Positions 34,133-42,439 of a DNA stretch of 50,306 nucleotides are shown here, in pieces. Each line of letters starts with the position of its first letter. The stretch's first letter is position 1. Source of the DNA: UMGS1783 sp900555065 (GTDB taxonomy: Bacteria > Bacillota > Clostridia > Oscillospirales > UMGS1783); assembly GCA_937991645.1 (NCBI GenBank), contig CALKPL010000023.1, forward strand, positions 1 through 50,306, given 5' to 3'. Position numbers and translations under genes: made by a program. The notes beneath the pieces were generated by a model that saw only the letters and a list, made by a program, of their open reading frames with translations, ran no database searches and was not told where the DNA came from.

Positions 34133-35173
34133 TCAGCCTGCAAAACCGATCATGGCATCGACGCACGCCGGGTCGGCGTCGCGCGGGATCAGACAGCCGG
34201 TGGAGAGGATAAATCCGCATTTCCCCTTTACTGAATCCGCAATCGATCTGCTCTCGCCGGCCACCTGTTCCGGCGTACAGGTCAACAGATGCACCGGGTC
34301 CATATTTCCTTTCAGGCACGTTCGGCGCGGCAATCCTTCGCAGAGCGCAACGAGGCTGACCATATGGTCGATATCCATTGCGTCAGCCCCGGTCTCCGCT
34401 ACATGGGCAAACGATGGGTTGATATTTCCGCACACATGCATGATGGAATACATCCCAAGCGCCCTGATCTCGTTCACAAGCGCTTTTGCATAGGGCATAA
34501 CGAATTGCGCGTAGTGCTGCGGCGAGATCAGGCTGGACGAGGCCGCTCCCTCCCCAATCCAGACGCACTCAGCGCCCAGCTCTTTGAGCTTTTTGGCCCA
34601 GTTAATTGCAAAACGCGTGCGAACAGCAAGAATTTCATGCAGTTTTTCCGGCGCGTCGTAAATGGATTCCAGCGTGTTTTGCAGGCCGAACATAAACACT
34701 ACCTGACTGTATGGACCCGTGATGCCGGGAACAATCAGGTACTGATGCCTGCATGCGTCCGATATCTTCGCAAACGTCTCCGTTATGCCGCCGGACAGCG
34801 CGTCCACCGTAAGCAGGCGCGTATCGTCCAGGTCCGCGATGTCATAGCGGCAGGGTGACCCCACGTCGTTTTCCGGAATGCTCCAGCGCACGCCCGCCAG
34901 ATCGACCGCGTACGTATGTCCTGGATTAGAACAGTCCAGCGACGCGATAGAGCCGGCGTTGAGACAAAGATTGATATAAACGCCCGCCGCGCCGCTGTGC
35001 CGGCGCAGCGCGCTTTCGAGGCAGTATGCATGGACGGCGGGATCCAGAAACGCCTCCCCTACCCGTTTGCCTGCGCACTGCGACGCATAGGCCAGATCGA
35101 TCTGCGGAAAAGACGGCGGCGGGCCGGCGTTGATCCCGGTTTTCAGTACTTCCAATATTTTCTGCTTGCTCAT
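34133..35173 (-). CDS. UroD-fold protein, MtaA/CmuA-like methyltransferase type
   Basis: A 346-residue member of the uroporphyrinogen decarboxylase superfamily. It is closer to the cobamide-dependent methyltransferases than to heme UroD. The zinc-binding pattern is visible as HVCGNI near residue 245 and a later Cys in LSTGCLIPRDAD at the C-terminus. GVYINLCLNAGS and ITGPYSQVVFMFGLQ are typical internal segments. No corrinoid protein or other methyltransferase subunit adjoins it, so the methyl donor is unknown. Heme-pathway decarboxylase is less likely because the zinc motif is present. Confidence 0.8.
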   Translation of the reverse strand: MSKQKILEVLKTGINAGPPPSFPQIDLAYASQCAGKRVGEAFLDPAVHAYCLESALRRHSGAAGVYINLCLNAGSIASLDCSNPGHTYAVDLAGVRWSIPENDVGSPCRYDIADLDDTRLLTVDALSGGITETFAKISDACRHQYLIVPGITGPYSQVVFMFGLQNTLESIYDAPEKLHEILAVRTRFAINWAKKLKELGAECVWIGEGAASSSLISPQHYAQFVMPYAKALVNEIRALGMYSIMHVCGNINPSFAHVAETGADAMDIDHMVSLVALCEGLPRRTCLKGNMDPVHLLTCTPEQVAGESRSIADSVKGKCGFILSTGCLIPRDADPACVDAMIGFAG

Positions 35174-35357
35174 TTTGAGGTTCCTCTCAGGTTTTATTTT
35201 GAAAACAGTATAATCCGCAGCGCATCCATTTGCAAGCGGATTCAGATAATTTCACATGCATAGGCGGCCCGGATCAACCTGTGCGCGAAAGACGGCGGTT
35301 ATGATCGAAAAACAGTGCATTTTGCGATGAATTTTTACAGGTTTTCTGGATTGGGGA

Positions 35358-35386
35358 TTGACAAGGCTATAGAGCTGTGCTATACT
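35358..35386 (+). promoter_or_regulatory. Promoter of the tRNA pair
   Basis: TTGACA (35358-35363), 17 bases, TATACT (35381-35386), 17 bases before tRNA-Leu. Confidence 0.88.
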
Positions 35387-35402
35387 TTATAGGCACACAA
35401 AT

Positions 35403-35490
35403 GCCGGAGTGGCGGAATTGGCAGACGCCCGGGACTTAAAATCCCGTGGTCCCAAAGACCGTGCCGGTTCGACCCCGGTCTCCGGCACCA
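35403..35490 (+). tRNA. tRNA-Leu (anticodon UAA)
   Basis: 88 bases. The acceptor stem GCCGGAG pairs with CTCCGGC, and discriminator A and CCA are encoded. The anticodon loop CTTAAAA reads UAA. A long variable arm (about 35447-35465) and the GGTTCGACCC T-arm fit a class II leucine tRNA. Confidence 0.97.
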
Positions 35491-35523
35491 TCCGAAGGCT
35501 ACGGCATTGAATGCGTACTATAG

Positions 35524-35578
<55 letters not shown>

Positions 35579-35600
<22 letters not shown>

Positions 35601-37033
35601 GTAATTAGTGCGACATCCTCGAAGGTTGTTATAATCTCGACGGTGTCGCACTTTACTATTACCTTTTTTATGTAGTGCTGAATATTCTCCCTTGGATTAT
35701 CCGAAGCATAGTCAAGGTATTCCGTCAGTGTTGTATTAACCTTTTTTGTGGGGGCGGCCAGTTCACTCTTTAAAGTGTCAATATCTTTCTGCCGCTGCTC
35801 TATTTCCTGGCCTATTCTATTTACCGCAATTTCCGGCAAATCCCCCTTTGAAAGATTGCCAACTAATGCGTCTAACTCCTTTTCTCTCTCGGCCACAGCG
35901 ATTCGCAGCGCGGCCTTGTCAACATCCTCACGGGACCCTGTGGATTTAATGTACTTCTCAACGCCCTCTATGAGGGCTTTTTTTCGTTGCGGCGAAATAA
36001 GGTCTGCCAAGTACTTTATAACGACATCTTCAATGTACTCTGCCTTAATCGATTTATTTCCGCATTTATCCTTGCAGGCGTAAAAGGAGTTCACGTATGT
36101 CTTATTATTTCTCTTGGCGGTAGACGTATGCCCATACATTCTAGCTCCACAACCACAATAGAGGCACCCGCTTAAAAGATATTCCCGTCTTTCCATAGGC
36201 CGCCCACTTCTCCTTCTTGATCTTAAAATATTTTGAACTTTTTCAAACTCTTCCCGCGAGATGATCGCGGGGAATGCATCGTTCACACGTATGGCATTAG
36301 GCTTAACCCGCCGATCTTCTCGGCGGGTTTCTTCGGTTAATGTATAAGTGTATACTCCAGTGTATTTTTCATTGCGTAACATCTCGTAGACCTGCGTGTA
36401 TTTGATCTCTCTGCCGCGTTTACCCCTTACTCCCGCTTTGCGCATCTCCTCTAAAATATCCGTATATCTCTCCCCCGCTAATACCGCATCAAATATACGG
36501 CGCACATAAACAGCCTCTGCGGGATTGATGACGAGTTGTTTATTAACAACGTCATATCCAAAAGGAGCTACTCCACCGTTCCAAACAGCTTTGAGGGCAT
36601 TTTCGCGGTGTCCCTTTTTGACCTCCGCAGCAAGGTTATCGATGTAATATTCCGAGTACGCCCACATGATAACCTTCATCATTTTCCCCTCAGGAGAATT
36701 ATCAAACTCTTGCGACACTGCGATAAGGTCAACCTTTAGCGGTGCCAATTTTGCAGCAATTGAAAAATGCTCCATAACTGATCTAGCAATACGGTCATAC
36801 TTATGTACAAGTATCACGTCGAAGCCGCCGGCAAGGGCGTCTCTCATAAGGCGCTGGTAGTCCCGTCGTTTTTTAGTCGCACTCTCTTTTCCGCTGATAG
36901 CCTCATCCTTATAGACTCTTATAATATCTATTTTGTGTCTAGCAGCATATTCTCGGCAAAAACGGACTTGCGCGTCAATAGATTCCTCCCGCTGCCCGCT
37001 GCTGGAAAATCTAGCGTAAATAACGCCCCGCAT
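35579..37033 (-). CDS. Large serine recombinase (site-specific integrase)
   Basis: A 484-residue integrase that would catalyse integration and excision. The N-terminal resolvase domain has catalytic Ser-10 in IYARFSSSGQREESIDAQ and conserved arginines in HKYDRIARS. A recombinase domain follows (GVAPFGYDVVNKQL). A zinc ribbon (SGCLYCGCGARM with Cys pair YACKDKCG) and a long coiled-coil near residues 385-450 complete it. The start at 37033 follows AAGGAGGCGGAGC; the 30 codons upstream are rejected. The last seven codons and the stop lie inside tRNA-fMet, so the protein's C-terminus is encoded by the attachment region. It lies 34 bases after the lipoprotein gene, in the lysogeny operon. Confidence 0.94.
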
Positions 37034-37067
37034 TGCTCCGCCTCCTTGCTTTTCTGGTACGGCCGAA

Positions 37068-38051
37068 TTAGTACCCGTTCTTCGCGGCCCCATACTCTGC
37101 CTGCGCACGAGTAAAACCCTCATACTCCAGCTGGCTAATTAACTCATCGCGGGAAAAAGACATCGAATCTAAATATGACTTTGCGCATTTTACAGCTTGC
37201 TCATTCCAATCTGCGCCGCAATTATCCGCGCCATACGTTGCCTGATCGCTGGTGTAGCCCTCGTATTCCAATTGTTCTTTTAGCCCAGAGTATGAAAACG
37301 CCATAACATCCAAATATGATTCAGCTTCTTTCAATGCCTGTTCGTTCCAATCTGCACCACAGTGGTCTGCCGCGTATGTGGCGTCAGCATTGGAGTATCC
37401 TTCGTATTCAAGCTGTTCAACAAGGCCGGAATAAGAAAATGGCATCGTTCGCAGATATGAATTTGCTTCCTCTAACGCGTTCCGCTGCCCAGTAGTCTCT
37501 GGCTGTTGAGATTCCTGCACAGGCTGACTTTCTTCACTGTCGGACGTATCTTCCACCATTTTTGGGGCTAATTTTACCTCTAGAGGGACGGATGAATCAC
37601 CTGGCCGGTTAACCCCAATATACATTCCCGTTGGACGCAATAGGTCAGTTTTAGTGCTACCTATATACATAAAATACATCCGTACATCTTCAAATTGTTT
37701 TATTGTATCCCAGCCCTCAGTAAAAATCGCTTCATCTGGATTATGCATTATACATATTTCACCAGTGGTAGTTTCTATATCAATAAGCTCATATTCTTCA
37801 AAGGTATAGACGTTCACAACTTGGCCATCCGCGTACATAAAGGTATAAAGATATTCGTCTTCCCCTTCCTCTGTTTCGTAAAGATGCCCGGGTATCATGG
37901 AGTAGTCGGAAATTAATGGGATTGTATCAAAACTTGCACCTAAACTAGAACTTTCTATCGGTACACTTGACGAAGACGGTTCTTCTGCCGGTCCGGCGCA
38001 CCCGGACAATACCAAAATAAAAAGGATCAGCGCGAGAATTTGCTTTTTCAT
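37068..38051 (-). CDS. Ltp-family lipoprotein with three C-terminal repeats
   Basis: A 327-residue surface lipoprotein. A signal peptide with lipobox LSGC puts the acylated Cys at about residue 18. A central variable domain follows, then three tandem repeats of about 47 residues (roughly 190-327). Each has the form SYLxxMxFSxxxLxxQLEYEGY followed by an AxYxAxxxG segment. These are the Ltp-type (PF07553) repeats. Ltp lipoproteins of temperate phages such as TP-J34 block DNA injection by related phages. By analogy this protein probably gives superinfection exclusion. The location between recombinase and ImmA genes in a lysogeny operon supports expression in the prophage state. The ribosome site is GGGGAG. 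Confidence 0.87.
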   Translation of the reverse strand: MKKQILALILFILVLSGCAGPAEEPSSSSVPIESSSLGASFDTIPLISDYSMIPGHLYETEEGEDEYLYTFMYADGQVVNVYTFEEYELIDIETTTGEICIMHNPDEAIFTEGWDTIKQFEDVRMYFMYIGSTKTDLLRPTGMYIGVNRPGDSSVPLEVKLAPKMVEDTSDSEESQPVQESQQPETTGQRNALEEANSYLRTMPFSYSGLVEQLEYEGYSNADATYAADHCGADWNEQALKEAESYLDVMAFSYSGLKEQLEYEGYTSDQATYGADNCGADWNEQAVKCAKSYLDSMSFSRDELISQLEYEGFTRAQAEYGAAKNGY

Positions 38052-38071
38052 GTTGTCAACTCCCCTTATTT

Positions 38072-38767
38072 TTATGGTCTACATATTTTACAGGGCTCCT
38101 TGCCCAGTTGGACCGCTTCATCAATAGAAACTGTTATGGTATTCGTTTTATTTTGTATTATGTAGCAATCCGGTTTGTGATATCTCTCTCCATCAGACGT
38201 TACTACCACATTGTAGTGCTGGGTGGGTTTAGATTCCTCCGTATCCGATGCGGGGGCTATCCAGCTGGAAGTTGAGATGGAAGAGGGGGCCGGCAGGCTA
38301 CTAGGCTCATTTGGCCAGACTCGTGACGCATCATGGACAACTGAAAACAATATTACAGCAGACACGACTGCAAATAACACTGCCCCCATATTCTCAACTA
38401 CGGGCGCAAATCTTACCCATCTTTCAAAGGCGTAAGCTTCCCGCTCTTCGTCCGTGCTTGTATCATCAAGATTATGCCCACACAAAATGTGCCCGGCCTC
38501 ATGTATCAACAAAGCCGCATGCTCCCGCGCGCGCAATCCTCTGCGCAACATGACGGTATATGTATTATCATAATCGGTATATACCGTAAAAGCCCTGCTC
38601 ATTGAGGCGATGTTCTGTAATTTGGGTATACTCGATAATTCTGGGGCCCCTTTGCTGTATAATCTTACTTTCCAGCCTTTTTTCTCAAAAAGCTTAACGA
38701 TGTTCGCATAATCCGCAGGCCCATCGAGCTCTTTTCTAAATTGTACTGCCAGTCGATATGTCCGCAT
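38072..38767 (-). CDS. ImmA/IrrE-type metallopeptidase with membrane segment and outside Cys/His domain
   Basis: A 231-residue protein. The N-terminal domain has the zinc protease motif HEAGH (residues 89-93) and a later Glu-rich helix EEREAYAFERW. ImmA proteases cleave phage repressors to induce excision. Unusually, a membrane helix (about 127-144) follows, then a Ser/Pro-rich linker and a small C-terminal domain. That domain has YHKPDC (196-201) and GKEPCKICRP (222-231), a His/Cys pattern seen in small zinc-binding knuckles. Topology would place the protease inside and the knuckle outside. It lies downstream of the repressor gene on the same strand, the normal ImmR-ImmA order. The ribosome site is weak (GGGTGATG). 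Confidence 0.85.
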   Translation of the reverse strand: MRTYRLAVQFRKELDGPADYANIVKLFEKKGWKVRLYSKGAPELSSIPKLQNIASMSRAFTVYTDYDNTYTVMLRRGLRAREHAALLIHEAGHILCGHNLDDTSTDEEREAYAFERWVRFAPVVENMGAVLFAVVSAVILFSVVHDASRVWPNEPSSLPAPSSISTSSWIAPASDTEESKPTQHYNVVVTSDGERYHKPDCYIIQNKTNTITVSIDEAVQLGKEPCKICRP

Positions 38768-38844
38768 AACGCATCACCCTGTAAGTATTATACGACATCA
38801 TTCGACATAATGGTATATGCAGTACCGTATTTTTTGCAGGAAAT

Positions 38845-39300
38845 TTATTCCGGCATCTCGCCATCCCTTATTTTAATCCAATTTTCGTATTCTTCTGGCG
38901 TTAGTTCCTGCGATGTAGATGCACCGCCATGCGCGGCAGCCGACATTTTAATCGTCGGTCTATCCGGCAGCTTTTCAACCTTAGTTTCCCCTATCCCGAG
39001 CAGCCGATCAACGGCACTTTGCATTTGAGGATTGGCTCTATAGTGAGAGATAAGAATCTTTTCTTTTTCAGTTAAAACCATATTACCTATCTTATCTTCT
39101 TGGAATTCTGCAAGAACATCACTAACCCCATATATGTCACATAATTGCATAAGTAACTCTGCATCCGGCTGCCCACGATTATTTTCCCACGCATTTACTG
39201 TTTTTCCACTTTTCCCAACCATTCGGCCCACTTGATCGGCTGTATAGCCACTATTTTCTCTCAATTTTTTTAAAGTACGTGCTATATATTCTCGTGACAT
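38845..39300 (-). CDS. XRE-family phage repressor (ImmR/cI-like)
   Basis: A 151-residue repressor. The helix-turn-helix spans about 10-60 (TADQVGRMVGKSGKTVNAWENNRGQPD), followed by a linker and an acidic C-terminus rich in Glu and Pro. It has no autocleavage Ser/Lys peptidase domain, consistent with control by the neighbouring ImmA-type protease. The start at 39300 follows GGAGTTAACT; four residues upstream are optional. It is transcribed from the consensus promoter at 39339-39367 and divergent from the Cro-like gene. Confidence 0.9.
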   Translation of the reverse strand: MSREYIARTLKKLRENSGYTADQVGRMVGKSGKTVNAWENNRGQPDAELLMQLCDIYGVSDVLAEFQEDKIGNMVLTEKEKILISHYRANPQMQSAVDRLLGIGETKVEKLPDRPTIKMSAAAHGGASTSQELTPEEYENWIKIRDGEMPE

Positions 39301-39338
39301 AGTTAACTCCATCTGTTAATTTAAATAAATACATGATT

Positions 39339-39367
39339 ATTATAATCTTCTAGAAATATCGTGTCAA
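39339..39367 (-). promoter_or_regulatory. Repressor (lysogeny) promoter
   Basis: Minus strand TTGACA (39367-39362), 17 bases, TATAAT (39344-39339). Its spacer contains the palindrome TTCTAGAA (39348-39355), a likely operator. Confidence 0.88.
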
Positions 39368-39442
39368 GATAAAAATCTAAAAAATCTAAAAAATATAGAA
39401 TTAAATATCTAAAAAAGCCTTGACATTCTACGAAACATAGAA
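39348..39442. promoter_or_regulatory. Operator cluster of the lysogeny switch
   Basis: Contains the palindrome TTCTAGAA (39348-39355) and two tandem copies of AAAAATCTA (39371-39379, 39380-39388) with a third variant AAAAATATA (39389-39397). A further TATCTA (39405-39411) and the dyad TTCTA-N7-TAGAA (39426-39442) follow. The shared element is TCTA/TAGA. The rightward promoter was not clearly identified. Confidence 0.65.
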
Positions 39443-39454
39443 AGGAGCCATCAA

Positions 39455-39679
39455 ATGAACATTAATAAAAAATTGAGCGAGTATATTTCCAGCCGAGGGA
39501 TAAAACAAACGTACATTTCCCAGAAAACGGGGATTTCTCAAGATGCCGTATCACGTATTCTAAATGGGACGCGTCGAATATCAGCAGACGAATTTTTATC
39601 TATATGCGCAGCACTTGAGATAGATACAAATATATTCCGGAATTTGGGCGCAGTGCCAGGTGCTAACAGCGATAAATAG
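39455..39679 (+). CDS. Cro-like XRE DNA-binding protein
   Basis: A 74-residue helix-turn-helix protein (KQTYISQKTGISQDAVSRILNGTRRISADEF). It is the first gene of the rightward operon and probably opposes the divergent repressor. The ribosome site GAAAGGAG is nine bases upstream. The codons are AT-richer than in the replication genes downstream. Confidence 0.88.
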   Translation: MNINKKLSEYISSRGIKQTYISQKTGISQDAVSRILNGTRRISADEFLSICAALEIDTNIFRNLGAVPGANSDK

Positions 39680-39692
39680 ACGAGGTGTATAT

Positions 39693-39908
39693 ATGAATTC
39701 TGACGCTCAAATTAAAATACCGGTAGCTATAACAATCGACAGGAATACCGGAAAAGTCATAAAAACCAAAGAGGCCGACATTACCCCGGAATTAGTCGAA
39801 AAATTTTATCTTGCAACAATGGCAGCTATGCGGGATGCATATCGAAACGGACGATTTGTCCCCTCCAGCGGCAGCACGGCTATCACCAGCTTAGACGCTG
39901 ATGCCTAA
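39693..39908 (+). CDS. Small phage protein, unknown function
   Basis: A 71-residue protein starting MNSDAQIKIPVAITIDRN, with GAGGTG upstream of the ATG at 39693. A beta-rich N-terminus is followed by a helical middle part (ELVEKFYLATMAAMRDAY). I do not recognise a family. It lies in the early operon directly after the Cro-like gene. Confidence 0.75.
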   Translation: MNSDAQIKIPVAITIDRNTGKVIKTKEADITPELVEKFYLATMAAMRDAYRNGRFVPSSGSTAITSLDADA

Positions 39909-39921
39909 AGGACGTGAGTAA

Positions 39922-40116
39922 ATGATCTACACAATAGAAAAACGGCATGAATTTGATAAGGGCTCAATGTATACGCATTGGGAAGTTAGGAGCTATACAC
40001 ATATCACCCCGATCGGTGTCCTTGCCAACGGAAAAACATTGAAATCCGGGACTAAGCAGCAGTGCGAAAAATATTGCCGCAACAAGGGAATACATCCAGA
40101 GGACGTGAAAAAATGA
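39922..40116 (+). CDS. Small phage protein, unknown function
   Basis: A 64-residue basic, Tyr- and His-rich protein (MIYTIEKRHEFDKGSMYTHW). The ribosome site AAAGGACGTGAG is upstream. Its stop overlaps the next start as ATGA. No family is recognised. Confidence 0.72.
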   Translation: MIYTIEKRHEFDKGSMYTHWEVRSYTHITPIGVLANGKTLKSGTKQQCEKYCRNKGIHPEDVKK

Positions 40117-40376
40117 GGAAGTACATAATAGCCCTGCTGGTCCTGTTTGTGCTACTTGTTGGCTGTATAGGCGCAGCAGAGACCGGCAGGCTGACTTTTT
40201 GGCAGGGCATAGGACTAGCCTGCTTATGCTTTGCAGCGATGGCTGCTGTAGGGCATAGAGCGGACAAGCATAGTAGACAGCGACAAAGGAGGCGACATGA
40301 TGTACGCAATACGGTGGCGCAGCAAGGCGTTTCCCGGCGCGACCGGCTGGTACTGCGACGGGGATTGCGAGGTTGA
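40113..40376 (+). CDS. Small membrane protein of the early operon
   Basis: An 87-residue protein with two hydrophobic helices (about 4-20 and 30-46) and a strongly basic Arg-rich tail. LLVGC near residue 17 resembles a lipobox. The start overlaps the previous stop as ATGA. The last 80 bases overlap the next gene in another frame, so the tail may be constrained by that gene. Function unknown. Confidence 0.6.
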   Translation: MRKYIIALLVLFVLLVGCIGAAETGRLTFWQGIGLACLCFAAMAAVGHRADKHSRQRQRRRHDVRNTVAQQGVSRRDRLVLRRGLRG

Positions 40377-40485
40377 GACCTTCGGGCACCATTTCGAGGC
40401 GGTGGCAGTAGCAGCGCGGCTGACACGCACAAATCAGGAAGCGGAATACACGGTAGAAGAATATCGGGAGGAGGACGAACAATGA
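40297..40485 (+). CDS. Small phage protein, paralogue of the next gene
   Basis: 62 residues from MMYAIRWRSKAF; AGGAGGCGAC precedes two tandem ATGs (40297 and 40300). It shares the layout YAIxW, GWYxxxGxxEVETF, H, A-rich helix with the following protein, suggesting duplication. Its stop overlaps the next start. Function unknown. Confidence 0.72.
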   Translation: MMYAIRWRSKAFPGATGWYCDGDCEVETFGHHFEAVAVAARLTRTNQEAEYTVEEYREEDEQ

Positions 40486-40718
40486 CCTATGCAATTATGT
40501 GGCAGCTCATCGCCAAACCTGATGTGCGGGGCTGGTATGCGGAAAGCGGCGAGGTGGAAACATACGCCGATCACGAAGCAGCCATGTACAAGGCGCGCGC
40601 ACTTACCGATGCGAACGACAAGATCGTATTTGTCAGTCAGCCCTGTACCAAAGCCCCTGCGCCAGGCGCACTGAAAGCAATACCAATTAAACAATATACA
40701 AGGAGGAAACCGCTATGA
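40482..40718 (+). CDS. Small phage protein, paralogue of the previous gene
   Basis: 78 residues starting MTYAIMWQLIAKPDVRGWY, with GEVETYADHEAAMYKARALT similar to its neighbour. The ribosome site GGAGGAGG lies upstream. The end overlaps the next gene as ATGA. No known domain. Confidence 0.75.
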   Translation: MTYAIMWQLIAKPDVRGWYAESGEVETYADHEAAMYKARALTDANDKIVFVSQPCTKAPAPGALKAIPIKQYTRRKPL

Positions 40719-41086
40719 TTAAAGTTGCATTCGAGTTTAGCACACCGGAGGACGCCGTTGCCGCAATACAGACACTGTTTGCGCCCTCCAATCGCCCCAA
40801 TGCCCCGACCCCCGGCACGGTTATCCCCGTGGCAGTTTCAGCCCCGGCCGCTCCTGCTCCAGTTCCGGTGCCGGTAGCCCCGCCGCCCGCTGTGCCTGTG
40901 ACGGCCGCTCCGGCATACAGCCGTGATCAGATTATGACCGCCGGGGCCGCGCTGATTGACGCTGGTAAAATGGGCGCGTTGCAGACGCTGCTCAATACGT
41001 TCGGGGTGCAGGCTGTGACACAACTCAAGGACGACCAGCTCGGCGCGTTTGCCACGGAGCTGCGCAAACTGGGGGCGCAGATATGA
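40715..41086 (+). CDS. Early-operon protein with a Pro/Ala/Val linker
   Basis: A 123-residue protein in three parts. An N-terminal beta/alpha segment (MIKVAFEFSTPEDAVAAIQTLF) is followed by a linker of Pro, Ala and Val (about 28-65). A helical C-terminal domain (IMTAGAALIDAGKMGALQTLL) completes it. This modular form suits a protein-protein adaptor, but no family is recognised. The ribosome site is AAGGAGG and the stop overlaps the next ATG. Confidence 0.72.
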   Translation: MIKVAFEFSTPEDAVAAIQTLFAPSNRPNAPTPGTVIPVAVSAPAAPAPVPVPVAPPPAVPVTAAPAYSRDQIMTAGAALIDAGKMGALQTLLNTFGVQAVTQLKDDQLGAFATELRKLGAQI

Positions 41087-41286
41087 TGAAAGATACGTTT
41101 GTATTATTTGCTCCGGGCACACGAGACTCCCGAAACCGCAGCGTGATCCGCATTGAGCCGCACGTTTACAGCAAGGCCGCAGAGTTAAGCCGGAAAACCG
41201 GTCTGTCACTATGCAGGATAGTGTCGCAGGCCGTCGAGTTCGCATTTGACCACATGGAGGATGACGACGATGCCGACCCCAACTAA
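41083..41286 (+). CDS. Small ribbon-helix-helix-like protein
   Basis: 67 residues; the central part (RSVIRIEPHVYSKAAELSRK, then GLSLCRIVSQAVEFAFDHM) has the strand-helix-helix pattern of small RHH-type DNA-binding proteins. An acidic tail follows. Tandem ATGs at 41083 and 41086. The assignment to RHH is tentative. Confidence 0.65.
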   Translation: MMKDTFVLFAPGTRDSRNRSVIRIEPHVYSKAAELSRKTGLSLCRIVSQAVEFAFDHMEDDDDADPN

Positions 41287-42439
41287 TCACGCGCTGCTGT
41301 CACCTTCGGCGGCTGAACGCTGGCTCCACTGTACGCCGGCGCCCCGGCTGGAAGCGGAAATGCCGGAAAGCACCAGCGAATATGCAGAAGAAGGACGGCT
41401 GGCCCACAGTGTATGCGAGTTACTGGCCCGCAAGAAATTCACGGTCATGAAACCGTCTGCATACACGCGGGAGCTGAAAAAGCTCAAATCACACGCACTG
41501 TGGCAGGACGAAATGACGGCTACTGCCAATACCTATGTGGAGCATCTGATGGAACGGCATATGGCCTTTGCGTGCAAGCCGTATATCGTGTTTGAAGTCA
41601 AGGTAGATCTTACAGACTTTGTACCGGAGGCGTTTGGCACCTGCGACTGTGTTATGATCGGCGGCGACGAGCTGATCATAACGGATTACAAAAATGGCAA
41701 AGGGGTACCGGTGTCTCCGCAGAACAACCCTCAGATGATGCTGTACGCACTGGGCGCCCTCAAACTGTACCGCCCCATATTCGGGGACACGCTCAAAAAG
41801 GTGTCCATGTACATAGATCAGCCGCGGCTGAACAGCTATAGCGGGTACTCTATTACGGTAGACGAGTTGCTGGCATGGGGCGAGCATACTGTCAAGCCCA
41901 AAGCTGCTTTGGCCTATATGGGGATGGGCGAATACGCCCCCGGCAGCTGGTGCCGGTTTTGTCGTGCTAAAGTACGGTGCCGTGCCCGCGCAAACGCGCA
42001 CACCGCGCTGGAAGACTTTAAGGACGCGAAACCGGCCCCCTCCCTGCTGTCAGACGCCGAGATCGGCGACCTGCTCACACGCGGCGAAGCGCTTGTGGAC
42101 TGGTATAACAGTCTCAAGGAGTATGCATTGAGCGCGCTGCTGGACGGCAAGCCGATCCCCGGCTGGAAAGCCGTGGAGGGGCGCAGTACCAGGCAATGGG
42201 CGGATCAGGACAAGGCGCTGGACGCAATACTCAGCGCCGGGCACCCCCGCGAAATTGTGTATGATACCGTGCCCAAGACACTGGCGCAGCTCGAAAAGAT
42301 CATTGGCGCGGGGCCTTTCGCAGAACTGGTGGGGGATTTTATTGTCAAGCCGCCCGGAAAACCTACGCTTGTCCCGGCGTCTGACAAGCGCCCCGCATAT
42401 ACTCGCGCTGCGTCTGATTTTGCAGAGGTGATGAGCTAA
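41270..42439 (+). CDS. DUF2800 protein (Cas4-like PD-(D/E)XK nuclease fold)
   Basis: A 389-residue protein that resembles phage RecB/Cas4-type exonucleases. ALLSPSAAERWLHCTPAPRLE at the N-terminus and a GRLAHSVCELL helix are typical. The nuclease core has DCVMIGGDELIITDYKNGKG (D...D-x-K). A Cys cluster WCRFCRAKVRCRA at about residues 226-238 suggests an iron-sulfur site as in Cas4. It probably processes DNA ends during replication or recombination. The start at 41270 follows GGAGG inside the previous gene. It is adjacent to DUF2815, as in many Clostridial prophages. Confidence 0.88.
   Translation: MPTPTNHALLSPSAAERWLHCTPAPRLEAEMPESTSEYAEEGRLAHSVCELLARKKFTVMKPSAYTRELKKLKSHALWQDEMTATANTYVEHLMERHMAFACKPYIVFEVKVDLTDFVPEAFGTCDCVMIGGDELIITDYKNGKGVPVSPQNNPQMMLYALGALKLYRPIFGDTLKKVSMYIDQPRLNSYSGYSITVDELLAWGEHTVKPKAALAYMGMGEYAPGSWCRFCRAKVRCRARANAHTALEDFKDAKPAPSLLSDAEIGDLLTRGEALVDWYNSLKEYALSALLDGKPIPGWKAVEGRSTRQWADQDKALDAILSAGHPREIVYDTVPKTLAQLEKIIGAGPFAELVGDFIVKPPGKPTLVPASDKRPAYTRAASDFAEVMS

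Noticed and set aside
39420..39425. TTGACA before the Cro-like gene as a -35 box
   Set aside because: The matching -10 would fall on the ribosome binding site and transcription would start at the ATG; no -10 is present there.
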